Origin: CAVTWY01 sp963738575
GTDB lineage: Bacteria; Pseudomonadota; Gammaproteobacteria; Burkholderiales; Burkholderiaceae_C
DNA: 64,000 bases
Direction: 5' to 3'
Assembly: GCA_963738575.1 (NCBI GenBank)
Contig: CAVTWY010000004.1
Coordinates: 992,001 to 1,056,000, forward strand
A program made the position numbers and the translations under genes. The notes beneath the pieces are model-generated. The model was not told the DNA's origin. It ran no database searches and saw nothing but the letters and a program-made list of their open reading frames with translations. Every line of letters starts with the position of its first letter. Position 1 is the stretch's first letter. Below are positions 1 through 9,708 of the stretch, piece after piece.

Positions 1-221
1 AAGTACCCAGCAAGCCCGGCAAAAAGCGTGCCCACGACCACATACATCTGTGCCGGGGGCTCCAGGGCCGTGACGCGCATCACCGACCAAATAAACGCCG
101 CCAATCCAGACACCACGATCACCACCCACACCGCATTGGCCGCAGCATTGTGATCAGGCCACAGCCGCGCCAGCCTTTGTGGGGGCGCTGCCAAGGGTGG
201 CGATGCGGGGTTGTTGAGCAT
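1..221 (-). CDS. N-terminal part of a membrane protein, cut by the window edge
   Basis: An open frame begins at an ATG at 221 and runs off the left edge, giving about 73 visible residues. It starts MLNNPASPPLAAPPQ, then has a hydrophobic stretch (AVWVVIVVSGLAAFIWSVM) and a second one (MYVVVGTLFAGLAGYF) separated by a short polar link (RVTALEPPAQ). This reads as a short proline-rich cytoplasmic leader followed by two membrane helices. I do not recognise the family. It points the same way as icmF and lies 220 bp downstream of it. I see nothing convincing in the 222-441 gap. Confidence 0.55.
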   Translation of the reverse strand, partial: MLNNPASPPLAAPPQRLARLWPDHNAAANAVWVVIVVSGLAAFIWSVMRVTALEPPAQMYVVVGTLFAGLAGY

Positions 222-441
222 TCTGATTCAGGCTCGAGCTGTGTCGATTGGGCGGGCAGTAGCGCGTGGTTCTCGCGAAGCCACCGTCCAACAGCAACGC
301 TCTTGCGCATCTTGCCCAAAGGTGGCGCGTTGTGAGCGCCACAGGGCTAACGGCTGTGCACCAATGCCGTGTGGTTCATCACGGCACGGGTTCGCAAGTG
401 CCAACCACCACCGGTGGGTGGTGCCAGTGTTGCGCGCAGGC

Positions 442-3400
442 CTACATGCTGCGCCGGTACTGCCCACCCACCTCAAACAGCGCGCTGGTGATTTGCCCCA
501 GCGAGCAGCAGCGCACAGCGTCCATCAATACCTCAAACACGTTGCCGTGGTCGATCACGGTTTGTTGCAACCGCGCCAGCATGGCGGGTGCGGTTTGCGC
601 GTGGCGCGCCTGAAAATCATGCAGGCGTTTGAGCTGCGATTGTTTTTCGTCGTCGGTGGAGCGCGCCAGTTCGATGTGCTCGGACACCGGGTCGCCGCTT
701 GGGTTGCGGAAGGTATTGACGCCCACGATCGGGTACTCGCCCGTGTGCTTGAGCATTTCGTAGTGCATGCTTTCTTCTTGGATCTTGCTTCGCTGGTAGC
801 CCGTTTCCATGGCGCCCAGCACGCCGCCGCGCTCGGTGATGCGTTCAAACTCGGCCAGCACGGCTTCTTCCACCAACTCGGTCAGCTCGTCGATGATGAA
901 CGAGCCCTGGCTCGGGTTCTCGTTTTTGGCCAAACCCCATTCGCGGTTGATCACGAGTTGAATCGCCATCGCGCGGCGAACACTTTCGTCGGTGGGGGTG
1001 GTGATGGCCTCGTCGTAGGCGTTGGTGTGCAATGAATTGCAGTTGTCGTAAACGGCGATCAGTGCTTGCAAGGTGGTGCGGATGTCGTTGAAGGCAATCT
1101 CTTGGGCGTGCAGCGACCGGCCGCTGGTTTGCACGTGGTATTTCAGCTTTTGCGAGCGCTCGTTGGCACCGTAGCGGTCGCGCATGGCAATGGCCCAGAT
1201 GCGGCGTGCCACGCGGCCCAGCACGGTGTATTCGGGGTCCATGCCGTTGCTGAAGAAGAAGCTCAGGTTGGGCGCAAATTCATCGATGTGCATGCCACGC
1301 GCCAGATAAGCCTCCACAAACGTAAAGCCGTTGCTGAGCGTGAAGGCCAGTTGGCTGATCGGGTTGGCCCCGGCTTCGGCGATGTGGTAGCCCGAAATGC
1401 TGACCGAGTAAAAATTGCGCACGTCGTGTTGCACAAAATACTGCGCCACGTCGCCCATCACCTTCAGCGAAAACTCGGTTGAAAAAATGCAGGTGTTCTG
1501 GCCCTGATCTTCTTTGAGGATGTCGGCCTGCACCGTGCCGCGCACGTTGGCAAACACCCATTCGCGAATCTTTTGCACCTCGGTGTCGGTAGGGTCGCGG
1601 TGGTTGTCGCTGCGAAACTTGTTGAGCTGCTGATCGATGGCGGTGTTCATGAACATCGCCAGGATGGTGGGCGCGGGGCCGTTGATCGTCATCGACACGC
1701 TGGTGGTGGGGGCGCACAAGTCAAAGCCGTCGTACAGCACCTTCAGATCGTCCAGCGTGGCGATGGACACCCCCGAGTTGCCCACTTTGCCGTAGATGTC
1801 GGGGCGCAAATCGGGCTCGGCGCCGTACAGCGTGACGCTGTCGAAGGCGGTTGACAAGCGCTTGGCGGGCAGGCCTTCGCTCACCAACTTGAAGCGGCGG
1901 TTGGTGCGAAACGCGTCGCCTTCGCCAGCAAACATGCGGGTGGGGTCTTCGTTTTCACGCTTGAAGGCAAAGACGCCGGCGGTGTAGGGGAACGAACCGG
2001 GCACGTTCTCTAACATCAGCCACTTGAGCAGCTCGCCGTGGTCCTCAAAGCTCGGCAGCGCCACCTTGCGGATCTTGCTGCCCGACAAGGTGGTGTGCAC
2101 GAGATTTGTGCGCAACGCCTGGCCGCGCATGTTCACCACGTATTCATCACCGGCGTAGGCCTTTTGCATTTCGGGCCACATGGCCAGCAGCTTTTGGGCG
2201 CGTGGGTCTTGTCTGGCTTGGCGCGGTGCCACCAGGCTGAGTGCGGCTTCGGACGCTTTGGGGCGATCGGGTTTGCCCACGGCAAGCATCGTTGCGGCGG
2301 CTTGCAGTTGTTGAATCTCGCGCGCCAACGCAGCCTGGGTGCGCGCGTGTTGCTTGTAGCTTTGCACGGCGCTTGCGATGTCGGCCAGGTAGCGAACCCG
2401 AGCGCCCGGTACGATGGCCACTTGGTGGGTGCTGTGGCGGGTGTTGGCGGCGGGCAAGGTGCCGGGCTTGAGCTTCATGCCCTGTGCCAGCAGGCGCACT
2501 TTAAGGGCCTGGTACAGCGCGGTGACGCCGTCGTCGTTGAATCGGCTGGCCATGGTGCCAAATACCGGCATGGTGTCGGCGCCCACGTCAAAGGCACTGC
2601 GGTTGCGCTGCACCTGTTTGCACACATCACGCAGCGCGTCGGCGGCACCCTTGCGGTCAAACTTGTTGATGGCCACCAGCTCGGCAAAGTCGAGCATGTC
2701 GATTTTTTCAAGCTGGCTGGCGGCACCAAACTCGGGCGTCATGACGTAAAGGGGAACGTCCACCATCGGCACGATGGCGGCGTCGCCCTGGCCGATGCCC
2801 GAGGTCTCCACCACGATCAAATCAAACCCCGCCGCCTTGCAGGCAGCAATCACGTCGGGAAGGGCGGCCGACACTTCACTGCCGGTGTCGCGTGTGGCCA
2901 GGCTGCGCATGAAGACGCGGGCCTGCGCGTCCACTGCATCGTTGGCGTCAGCGCGTGCTCGCCATGGCCCGATGGCGTTCATGCGGATGCGGTCACCCAA
3001 CAAGGCGCCGCCACTCTTGCGCCGCGAGGGGTCGATGGAGATGACGGCGACGTGCCAAGCGTCACCTTGATCGAGACGCAAGCGCCGAATCAGTTCATCG
3101 GTGAGCGACGATTTGCCAGCGCCACCCGTGCCAGTGATGCCCACCACAGGTGCCTGGCTGGTTTTGGCTGCGTTGAGCAGGTCTTGACGCAGGGCGCCGC
3201 TGATGGTGCCGTTTTCAAGGGCAGTGATGAGTTGCGCTAAGGCGCGCCAAGCGCTGTTGCTGTGGCCTTGCACGGCGGCCACGGTGGTGGGCGCGTGCGT
3301 CGTCAAATCGACGTCGCTGCGCATCACCATCTCACCGATCATGCCCTGCAGACCCATGCGTTGCCCGTCTTCGGGGCTGAAGATGCGCACGCCGTGGTCG

Positions 3401-3762
3401 GCCAGGTCGCGAATCTCGGACGGCACGATCACGCCGCCGCCGCCGCCAAACACCTGGATGTTGCCGCCGCCGCGCTCGCGCAGCAACTGCACCATGTACT
3501 TGAAGTATTCAACGTGTCCACCCTGGTACGAACTGACGGCAATGCCTTGCACGTCCTCTTGCAGCGCAGCGGTGACCACCTCGTCCACCGAGCGGTTGTG
3601 CCCCAGGTGGACAACTTCAGCGCCCATGCTTTGCAAGATGCGCCGCATGATGTTGATGGCAGCGTCGTGCCCGTCAAACAAGCTGGCAGCCGTGACAAAG
3701 CGCACCTTGTTCTTGGGGCGGTAGTTGGCCAGGGCTTGGTAGTCGGCGGTGAGCTCGGTCAT
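442..3762 (-). CDS. icmF: Fused isobutyryl-CoA mutase IcmF
   Basis: This adenosylcobalamin-dependent mutase interconverts isobutyryl-CoA and n-butyryl-CoA and carries its own G-protein chaperone. The protein has about 1106 residues, normal for IcmF. In order it shows the B12-binding domain with DGHDAA at residues 30-35, the MeaI-like GTPase with P-loop GTGGAGKSS at 211-219, and the large mutase domain. The mutase part has FPYTAGVF and GQNTCIFSTEF, the form I associate with IcmF rather than methylmalonyl-CoA mutase, so isobutyryl/isovaleryl-CoA-type substrates are expected (inference). I chose the ATG at 3762 because MTELTADYQ matches the family start and is preceded by GGAG; the open frame extends 47 codons further upstream without family support. 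Confidence 0.93.
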   Translation of the reverse strand: MTELTADYQALANYRPKNKVRFVTAASLFDGHDAAINIMRRILQSMGAEVVHLGHNRSVDEVVTAALQEDVQGIAVSSYQGGHVEYFKYMVQLLRERGGGNIQVFGGGGGVIVPSEIRDLADHGVRIFSPEDGQRMGLQGMIGEMVMRSDVDLTTHAPTTVAAVQGHSNSAWRALAQLITALENGTISGALRQDLLNAAKTSQAPVVGITGTGGAGKSSLTDELIRRLRLDQGDAWHVAVISIDPSRRKSGGALLGDRIRMNAIGPWRARADANDAVDAQARVFMRSLATRDTGSEVSAALPDVIAACKAAGFDLIVVETSGIGQGDAAIVPMVDVPLYVMTPEFGAASQLEKIDMLDFAELVAINKFDRKGAADALRDVCKQVQRNRSAFDVGADTMPVFGTMASRFNDDGVTALYQALKVRLLAQGMKLKPGTLPAANTRHSTHQVAIVPGARVRYLADIASAVQSYKQHARTQAALAREIQQLQAAATMLAVGKPDRPKASEAALSLVAPRQARQDPRAQKLLAMWPEMQKAYAGDEYVVNMRGQALRTNLVHTTLSGSKIRKVALPSFEDHGELLKWLMLENVPGSFPYTAGVFAFKRENEDPTRMFAGEGDAFRTNRRFKLVSEGLPAKRLSTAFDSVTLYGAEPDLRPDIYGKVGNSGVSIATLDDLKVLYDGFDLCAPTTSVSMTINGPAPTILAMFMNTAIDQQLNKFRSDNHRDPTDTEVQKIREWVFANVRGTVQADILKEDQGQNTCIFSTEFSLKVMGDVAQYFVQHDVRNFYSVSISGYHIAEAGANPISQLAFTLSNGFTFVEAYLARGMHIDEFAPNLSFFFSNGMDPEYTVLGRVARRIWAIAMRDRYGANERSQKLKYHVQTSGRSLHAQEIAFNDIRTTLQALIAVYDNCNSLHTNAYDEAITTPTDESVRRAMAIQLVINREWGLAKNENPSQGSFIIDELTELVEEAVLAEFERITERGGVLGAMETGYQRSKIQEESMHYEMLKHTGEYPIVGVNTFRNPSGDPVSEHIELARSTDDEKQSQLKRLHDFQARHAQTAPAMLARLQQTVIDHGNVFEVLMDAVRCCSLGQITSALFEVGGQYRRSM

Positions 3763-4022
3763 GCAATCTCCAGGGGTAAGCGTGGTGGGCTGGCGCAGGC
3801 CATGGCCTGGTGGGTCGGCCACCGATTCCAGCATCTTAGTGCGCTGGGGGTTTGTGGCGACGCCGAGGTCGAGGGCCGCCCATGCGGGTGCCGCGGGCCG
3901 CATTCGTTGGTCGGGCCCGCGTCGACGTCAAAACGCATGGCGCCCACGCATCGCCCGTGTTTGGCGCAACGGCGCACTGAAATGGGTCGCCGCCACCGTG
4001 CGCGATGGGCTACGTTGGTGCG

Positions 4023-4074
4023 CTAGATCTTGTTTGTCTGGTGCCGCATGCCTGGCACCGTAATTGCGATCTAG
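4023..4074 (+). promoter_or_regulatory. Nested inverted repeats in the leader of the nitrate assimilation operon
   Basis: An outer pair CTAGATC (4023-4029) / GATCTAG (4068-4074) encloses an inner stem GGTGCC (4040-4045) / GGCACC (4054-4059) with an 8-base loop. The structure ends 25 bp before the nirB start codon, inside the 337-bp gap between icmF and nirB. Position and symmetry suggest a leader hairpin or an operator controlling the operon. The loop does not match the usual ANTAR hexaloop pattern, so no particular regulator is assigned. I see no gene in the rest of the gap. Confidence 0.4.
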
Positions 4075-4099
4075 AGGCCAAGGTGACACGAAAGCAAGC

Positions 4100-6544
4100 A
4101 TGAAAAAACTCAAGTTGGTGATGGTGGGCAATGGCATGGCGGGTGTTCGGACGCTTGAGGAGCTGCTGAAGATAGCCCCCGACCTGTACGACATCACTGT
4201 GTTTGGCGCCGAGCCGCACCCCAACTACAACCGTATTTTGTTAAGCCCGGTGCTGGCGGGCGAGCAAACGCTGGATGAGATCGTCTTGAACCCGTTGGCC
4301 TGGTATGCCGACAATGGCATCACGCTGCACCTGGGCAAAAAAGTGGTGCAGGTGGATCGGCAGCGTCGCGTGGTGCACGCACAAGATGGCACGCTGGCTC
4401 CTTACGACCGCTTGTTGCTGGCCACGGGGTCCACGCCTTTCATCCCTCCCATCCCTGGCCGCGACTTGCAAGGCGTGGTGGCTTACCGTGACATCGCCGA
4501 CACCCAGGCCATGATCGACGCAGCCGCCAAGTACCAGCACGCCGTGGTCATTGGCGGTGGCTTGCTGGGGCTGGAGGCCGCCAACGGCTTGATGCTTCGC
4601 GGCATGCAAACCACGGTGGTGCACTTAGCGCCGTGGTTGATGGAGCGGCAATTGGACGAGACTGCGGGCGGTTTGTTGCAGCAGTCGCTGCAGGCGCGTG
4701 GCATTCAGTTTCGGGTGGGTGCACAAACCAAAGCGCTGATCGGCGACTCCGACTTGGGCGCTTCGGGCCGGGTGATGGCGGTGCAGTTTGGTGATGGTGC
4801 GGAGATACCTGCCGACTTGGTGGTGATGGCGGCGGGCATTCGTCCCAACACCGAGTTGGCCCAAAGCATGGGGTTGCACTGCGACCGGGGCATGGTGGTG
4901 AGCGACACGCTGCAATCCACCACCGACCCACGCATTTACGCCGTGGGGGAGTGCGCGGCGCACCGGGGCATTGCGTACGGGCTGGTGGCACCACTGTTTG
5001 AGCAGGCGCGGGTGTGCGCCACACATTTGGCCGAGTTTGGCATTGGGCGCTACACCGGCTCGATGACCAGCACCAAGCTGAAGGTGACAGGCATTGACAT
5101 GTTTTCTGCCGGTGACTTCATGGGCTCGCCCGGCAGCGAAGAGATCGTGCTCTCTGACCCCATCGGCGGTGTGTACAAAAAGCTGGTGATCAAGGACGAC
5201 AAGCTGGTGGGCGCGTGCTTGTTTGGTGACACCGTGGACGGCAGTTGGTACTTCAAGCTGCTGCGTGATGCACGAAAAATTGGCGACATCCGCGACCGTT
5301 TGATGTTTGGCGAATCCAACATCGGCGACGTGGGCCACGAGGGGCAAACCCAAGCGGCTGCCATGAAGGACAGCGACGAGGTGTGCGGTTGCAACGGGGT
5401 GAGCAAGGGCGCCATTTGCAAGGCCATCAAGTCCAAAGGTTTGTTCACGCTGGATGAGGTGCGCAAGCACACCAAGGCGAGCGCGTCGTGCGGCTCTTGC
5501 ACCGGGTTGGTGGAGCAGTTGCTGATGTTCACGGCCGGTGGTGACTACTCGGCCACGCCCAAGAACAAAGCCATGTGTGGATGCACCGACGCGTCGCACC
5601 AACAGGTGCGCGACGCCATCAAGCAAGACCATTTGACAAGCGGTGACGACGTGCGCCAGCGCCTTCAGTGGCGCCGCCCTGACGGTTGCGCCTCATGCCG
5701 CCCCGCGCTCAACTACTACGTGCTCAGCACCTGGCCCAAAGAGGCGCAAGACGATCCGCAAAGCCGCTACATCAACGAGCGCGCGCACGCCAACATTCAA
5801 AAGGACGGCACGTATTCGGTCATTCCGCGCATGTGGGGTGGCGAAACCAATGCGTCCGAACTGCGCCGCATTGCCGACGTGGTGGACCAGTTCAAGATCC
5901 GCACCGTGAAGGTCACGGGGGGGCAGCGCATCGACTTGCTGGGCGTCAAGAAGGAAGACTTGACCTCGGTGTGGAAGGCTCTGGACATGCCCTCGGGCCA
6001 CGCCTATGCCAAAGCCCTTCGCACCGTCAAAACCTGCGTCGGCAGTGAGTGGTGCCGCTTTGGCACGCAAGACTCGACCGCCATGGGCAAGCAGCTTGAG
6101 CGCGCCATGTGGCGCATGCAGGCGCCGCACAAAGTCAAGCTGGCCGTCAGTGGCTGCCCACGCAATTGCGCCGAAAGTGGCATCAAAGACGTCGGCGTGA
6201 TCGGCGTGGATTCGGGCTGGGAAATCTATGTGGGTGGCAACGGCGGCATCAAGACCGAGGTGGCGCAGTTTTTTTGCAAGGTGAAGACCGCCGAAGAAGT
6301 GCTGGAGGTGTCCGGCGCCTTTTTGCAGCTATACCGCGAAGAGGCTTGGTACTTGGAGCGCACGGTGCACTACCTGCGCCGCGTGGGGCTGGATCACGCC
6401 AAACAAAAAGTACTGGATGACGAGCCCAACCGCAAAGCGCTGTGGGCGCGACTTCAATTTGCGCTGGACGGCGAGCCCGACCCGTGGGTGGACTTTGAGC
6501 GTGCCAAGGTCGACACGCGGCAGTTTGATGCTTTGAAGGTGTGA
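4100..6544 (+). CDS. nirB: Assimilatory nitrite reductase [NAD(P)H], large subunit
   Basis: This cytoplasmic enzyme makes the six-electron reduction of nitrite to ammonium with NAD(P)H. The protein has 814 residues. It opens with an FAD-binding fold (VMVGNGMAG near residue 6), an NAD-binding fold (VIGGGLLGLE near 150) and two BFD-like [2Fe-2S] regions (CGCNG...CGSC and CGCT...CASC). The C-terminal siroheme/[4Fe-4S] domain has TCVGSEWCRFG and SGCPRNCAESG. The ATG at 4100 gives the family N-terminus MKKLKLVMVGNG; the frame extends 12 codons upstream without support. It is the first gene of nirB-nirD-nasA-cobA, and nirD begins within a few bases of its stop. Confidence 0.95.
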   Translation: MKKLKLVMVGNGMAGVRTLEELLKIAPDLYDITVFGAEPHPNYNRILLSPVLAGEQTLDEIVLNPLAWYADNGITLHLGKKVVQVDRQRRVVHAQDGTLAPYDRLLLATGSTPFIPPIPGRDLQGVVAYRDIADTQAMIDAAAKYQHAVVIGGGLLGLEAANGLMLRGMQTTVVHLAPWLMERQLDETAGGLLQQSLQARGIQFRVGAQTKALIGDSDLGASGRVMAVQFGDGAEIPADLVVMAAGIRPNTELAQSMGLHCDRGMVVSDTLQSTTDPRIYAVGECAAHRGIAYGLVAPLFEQARVCATHLAEFGIGRYTGSMTSTKLKVTGIDMFSAGDFMGSPGSEEIVLSDPIGGVYKKLVIKDDKLVGACLFGDTVDGSWYFKLLRDARKIGDIRDRLMFGESNIGDVGHEGQTQAAAMKDSDEVCGCNGVSKGAICKAIKSKGLFTLDEVRKHTKASASCGSCTGLVEQLLMFTAGGDYSATPKNKAMCGCTDASHQQVRDAIKQDHLTSGDDVRQRLQWRRPDGCASCRPALNYYVLSTWPKEAQDDPQSRYINERAHANIQKDGTYSVIPRMWGGETNASELRRIADVVDQFKIRTVKVTGGQRIDLLGVKKEDLTSVWKALDMPSGHAYAKALRTVKTCVGSEWCRFGTQDSTAMGKQLERAMWRMQAPHKVKLAVSGCPRNCAESGIKDVGVIGVDSGWEIYVGGNGGIKTEVAQFFCKVKTAEEVLEVSGAFLQLYREEAWYLERTVHYLRRVGLDHAKQKVLDDEPNRKALWARLQFALDGEPDPWVDFERAKVDTRQFDALKV

Positions 6545-6546
6545 CG

Positions 6547-6900
6547 ATGACCCCCTGGACCTTGATTTGCAAAGTAGATGACATCGCCCGGCGCGGGGCG
6601 CGCTGCGTGCGGCGTGCGCAGGGCGCCGACGTGGCCGTCTTTCGCGGCGACGGCGACCGCGTGTTTGCACTGTTGGACAAGTGCCCTCACTTGGGCGGCC
6701 CGTTGTCGCAAGGCATGGTGTTTGACGACCGCGTAGCCTGCCCACTGCACAACTGGACGATTGGCTTGAGCGACGGTTGTGCCCATGCGCCCGATGAAGG
6801 CTGCACCCAAACCTTTGCCGTCAAAGTCGAGCAGGGCCATGTCTATTTGGATGCCAATGAACTGGCCACCCTTGGCATGGACGTGCGCGCTTCCGCCTGA
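6547..6900 (+). CDS. nirD: Nitrite reductase small subunit, Rieske-type
   Basis: This is the small partner of NirB. The 117-residue protein has the NirD Rieske fold with the ligand pairs CPHLGG and CPLHNW. Unlike some enterobacterial NirD proteins it keeps both Cys-His pairs, so it probably binds a [2Fe-2S] cluster (inference). The ATG at 6547 follows the nirB stop by two bases; a GTG at 6541 overlapping the nirB stop is an alternative. It ends four bases before the likely nasA ATG, so the genes should be translationally coupled. Confidence 0.9.
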   Translation: MTPWTLICKVDDIARRGARCVRRAQGADVAVFRGDGDRVFALLDKCPHLGGPLSQGMVFDDRVACPLHNWTIGLSDGCAHAPDEGCTQTFAVKVEQGHVYLDANELATLGMDVRASA

Positions 6901-6903
6901 TTG

Positions 6904-9708
6904 ATGACCGGCTCTGTGCAAGAAACCAAATCAACCTGCCCCTACTGCGGCGTGGGTTGCGGCGTCATCATCGAGAGCCAGGCAAATCAGATTACAGGCG
7001 TGCGCGGTGACCCCGATCACCCGGCCAACCGCGGGCGCTTGTGCACCAAAGGCTCGACCTTGCACCTGACCGCCAGCGCCGCCGTGATCAACACCACGCG
7101 CCTGCTGCAGCCGCAACTGAGACGCACGCGCCAGGAGGCACTGCAGGCCGCAAGCTGGGCCGACACCATCGACCATATTGCCGCGCGCATTGCCAGCACG
7201 GTGAGAGAGCACGGCCCCGATGCGGTTGGTTTGTACATTTCGGGCCAACTGCTTACCGAGGACTACTACGTCTTCAACAAGTTCGCCAAGGGCTTGCTGG
7301 GCACCAACAACATCGACACCAATTCGCGCCTGTGCATGTCGAGCGCCGTGGCAGGCTACAAGCAAAGCTTGGGGGCCGACGCGCCGCCCAACTGCTACGA
7401 CGATTTGAACCACGCACAATGCGTGTTCATCGCTGGGTCCAACACCGCATGGGCCCACCCGGTGTTGTACCGGCGCCTGGAGGACGCACGCGCGGCCAAC
7501 CCAGCCATGCGAGTGATCGTGGTCGACCCACGCCGCACCGAGACGGCGGATGACGCCGACTTGCACTTGCAAATTCAGCCCGGCACCGACGTGGCGCTTT
7601 TTCATGGCATGTTGCATGCGTTGATCTGGGACGATCTGGTGGATCGTGCATTCATTGAAGCGCACACCGAGGGTTTTGAGGCGCTCAAGGCCTTGGTGCG
7701 TGACACCCCGCCGCAATTGGCGGCGCGGCGCTGCGGCATCCCGCTTGCGTCACTGTTGCAGGCGGCGCGCTGGTTTGCGCAGTCGGGGGCCACGCTGTCG
7801 CTGTATTGCCAGGGATTGAACCAAAGCAGCAGTGGCACGGCCAAGAACACGGCGCTGATCAACCTTCACTTGGCCACGGGGCAGGTGGGTCGACCCGGCG
7901 CAGGCCCTTTCTCTTTAACGGGTCAACCGAACGCCATGGGTGGGCGTGAGGTGGGCGGCATGGCCAACCTGCTGTCGGCACATCGCGACCTGGACAACGC
8001 CGACCACCGCGCCGAGGTGGCCAAGCTGTGGGGCGTCGATTCAGTGCCCTCCAAACCGGGCAAGACTGCTGTTGAGATGTTTGAAGCCGCCGCGCGTGGC
8101 GAGATCAAAGTGCTTTGGATCGCCTGCACCAACCCGGCCCAGTCGATGCCCGACCAGGCCATGGTGCACCGTGCGCTGGCGCGCTGCGAACTGGTGATCG
8201 TGCAGGACGCCTTTGCCAACACCGCCACCACAGCCTGTGCCGACGTGTTGTTGCCCGCCAGCACCTGGGGCGAAAAAGACGGCACGGTGACCAACAGCGA
8301 GCGCTGCATCAGCCGCGTGCGGCGCGCCGTGGCGCCACCCGGGCAGGCGCGCGACGATTGGCGCATCGTGGTGGACGTGGCGCAAGCGGTGCAAGCCTTG
8401 CTCCAGCCCGAACAGACCCCCCTGTTGGCGTACGAGACGGCGCAAGAGGTGTGGCAAGAGCACCGAGAAACGACGCGCGGGCGCGACCTGGACATCACGG
8501 GCCTGAGCTACGCACGCTTGGAGCAGGCTGGGCCCCAACAATGGCCCTTTCCTGAGTCGGCGGTGCAGGGTCAAGCCCGGTTGTACCAAGACAAGCGCTT
8601 TGCCCACGCCAACGGGCGCGCACGTTTCATTGCCAAGCCTTACAAGGCTGTGGCCGATGCGCGCGACGCCACGTATCCGTTTTCACTCACCACGTCGCGC
8701 CTGCGCGACCAATGGCATGGCATGAGCCGCAGTGGCACGGTGGCTTCACTGTATGCGCACGAAGAAGGGCCCGTGCTGCGCTTGCACCCGCATGACTTGC
8801 CGCGTCGCGGCCTGGCGCCGGGCGACTTGGTGAGCGTGCGATCCCGGCGCGGCGAGGTGGTGTTGCCCGTGAAGGCTGATGACCGGGTGGCAGGTGGTCA
8901 AGCCGACATGGCGATGCATTGGGGCGCTGAGTTTTTAAGTGGCAACCATTCAACCGGGATGTTGTGGGGTGTAAACCACCTAACCACGTCGTCGATGTGT
9001 CCGGACTCCAAACAGCCTGAGCTCAAACACGCGGCGGTGGCCGTCAGCAAGGTGAACTTGCCATGGCGCGTGTGTGCTTGTTTGTGGTTTGACACCGAAG
9101 TGCAGCGGCTTGAGGCGCAAACGCTGTGGCGTCAGCGCATGAGCGGCTTTGAGTTTGCGAGTTGTGTGCCTGTCGCGGGCAAGCAGGGGCGCAGCGGCCT
9201 GCGCATGGATTTGGCCAGTACCGAGCCCACCGACCAGGCGTGGTTGCAAGCGATGAAGCTCGCCATGCAACTGAGTGGCACGGGGGTGGCAACGTACGCC
9301 GACGCACGCCGTCACCGCGCGCGCTGGTTGGCCTTTGACGGCGCCCAAGAGGCCACCACGTTGCGATCGGTGCTGTTGGCTGGTGATGTGGGCGAGGGTG
9401 CCTGGCTGGTTGACTTGTGGCGCAGCGAGGCACGTGTGGCGCCTTACGGCCGCGAATTGCTGGCGCCCGACGCAGCCCCCCAAGGCTTGGCGGTGCGAGA
9501 GGCGCAGATTTGCAACTGCTTTGAGGTCACCGAGCCCACCATTTGTGGTGCCTTGACCAAGCTGCAAGGCAGCGCGGGGTCGCGCTTGACGCAATTGCAG
9601 GCGCAACTGCGTTGCGGCACGCAATGTGGCTCGTGCCTGCCTGCGTTGCGACGCTTGGTGGCCAGCACGCCCGCGACGCAAGCCGATGCGGCAGAGGTCG
9701 CTGCATGA
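6904..9708 (+). CDS. nasA: Assimilatory nitrate reductase, Mo-bis-MGD catalytic subunit
   Basis: It reduces nitrate to nitrite in the cytoplasm, feeding NirBD. The protein has 934 residues. The N-terminus carries the [4Fe-4S] motif CPYCGVGCGV with a later GRLCTKG cysteine, typical of the bis-MGD molybdoenzyme superfamily. The middle includes SRLCMSSAV, with Cys at the position expected for the Mo ligand, and GQPNAMGGREVGG. The C-terminus (around residues 865-910) adds a BFD-like [2Fe-2S] module, ICNCFE...CGTQCGSC, which marks the assimilatory type. The start at ATG 6904 is preferred over TTG 6901. Its last four bases overlap the cobA start (ATGA). Confidence 0.93.
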   Translation: MTGSVQETKSTCPYCGVGCGVIIESQANQITGVRGDPDHPANRGRLCTKGSTLHLTASAAVINTTRLLQPQLRRTRQEALQAASWADTIDHIAARIASTVREHGPDAVGLYISGQLLTEDYYVFNKFAKGLLGTNNIDTNSRLCMSSAVAGYKQSLGADAPPNCYDDLNHAQCVFIAGSNTAWAHPVLYRRLEDARAANPAMRVIVVDPRRTETADDADLHLQIQPGTDVALFHGMLHALIWDDLVDRAFIEAHTEGFEALKALVRDTPPQLAARRCGIPLASLLQAARWFAQSGATLSLYCQGLNQSSSGTAKNTALINLHLATGQVGRPGAGPFSLTGQPNAMGGREVGGMANLLSAHRDLDNADHRAEVAKLWGVDSVPSKPGKTAVEMFEAAARGEIKVLWIACTNPAQSMPDQAMVHRALARCELVIVQDAFANTATTACADVLLPASTWGEKDGTVTNSERCISRVRRAVAPPGQARDDWRIVVDVAQAVQALLQPEQTPLLAYETAQEVWQEHRETTRGRDLDITGLSYARLEQAGPQQWPFPESAVQGQARLYQDKRFAHANGRARFIAKPYKAVADARDATYPFSLTTSRLRDQWHGMSRSGTVASLYAHEEGPVLRLHPHDLPRRGLAPGDLVSVRSRRGEVVLPVKADDRVAGGQADMAMHWGAEFLSGNHSTGMLWGVNHLTTSSMCPDSKQPELKHAAVAVSKVNLPWRVCACLWFDTEVQRLEAQTLWRQRMSGFEFASCVPVAGKQGRSGLRMDLASTEPTDQAWLQAMKLAMQLSGTGVATYADARRHRARWLAFDGAQEATTLRSVLLAGDVGEGAWLVDLWRSEARVAPYGRELLAPDAAPQGLAVREAQICNCFEVTEPTICGALTKLQGSAGSRLTQLQAQLRCGTQCGSCLPALRRLVASTPATQADAAEVAA

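Noticed and set aside
2038..3240. 400-codon open frame on the + strand opposite icmF
   Set aside because: It is the complementary shadow of a well-supported gene in GC-rich DNA, and its product is His/Gly/Ala-rich with no recognisable motif.
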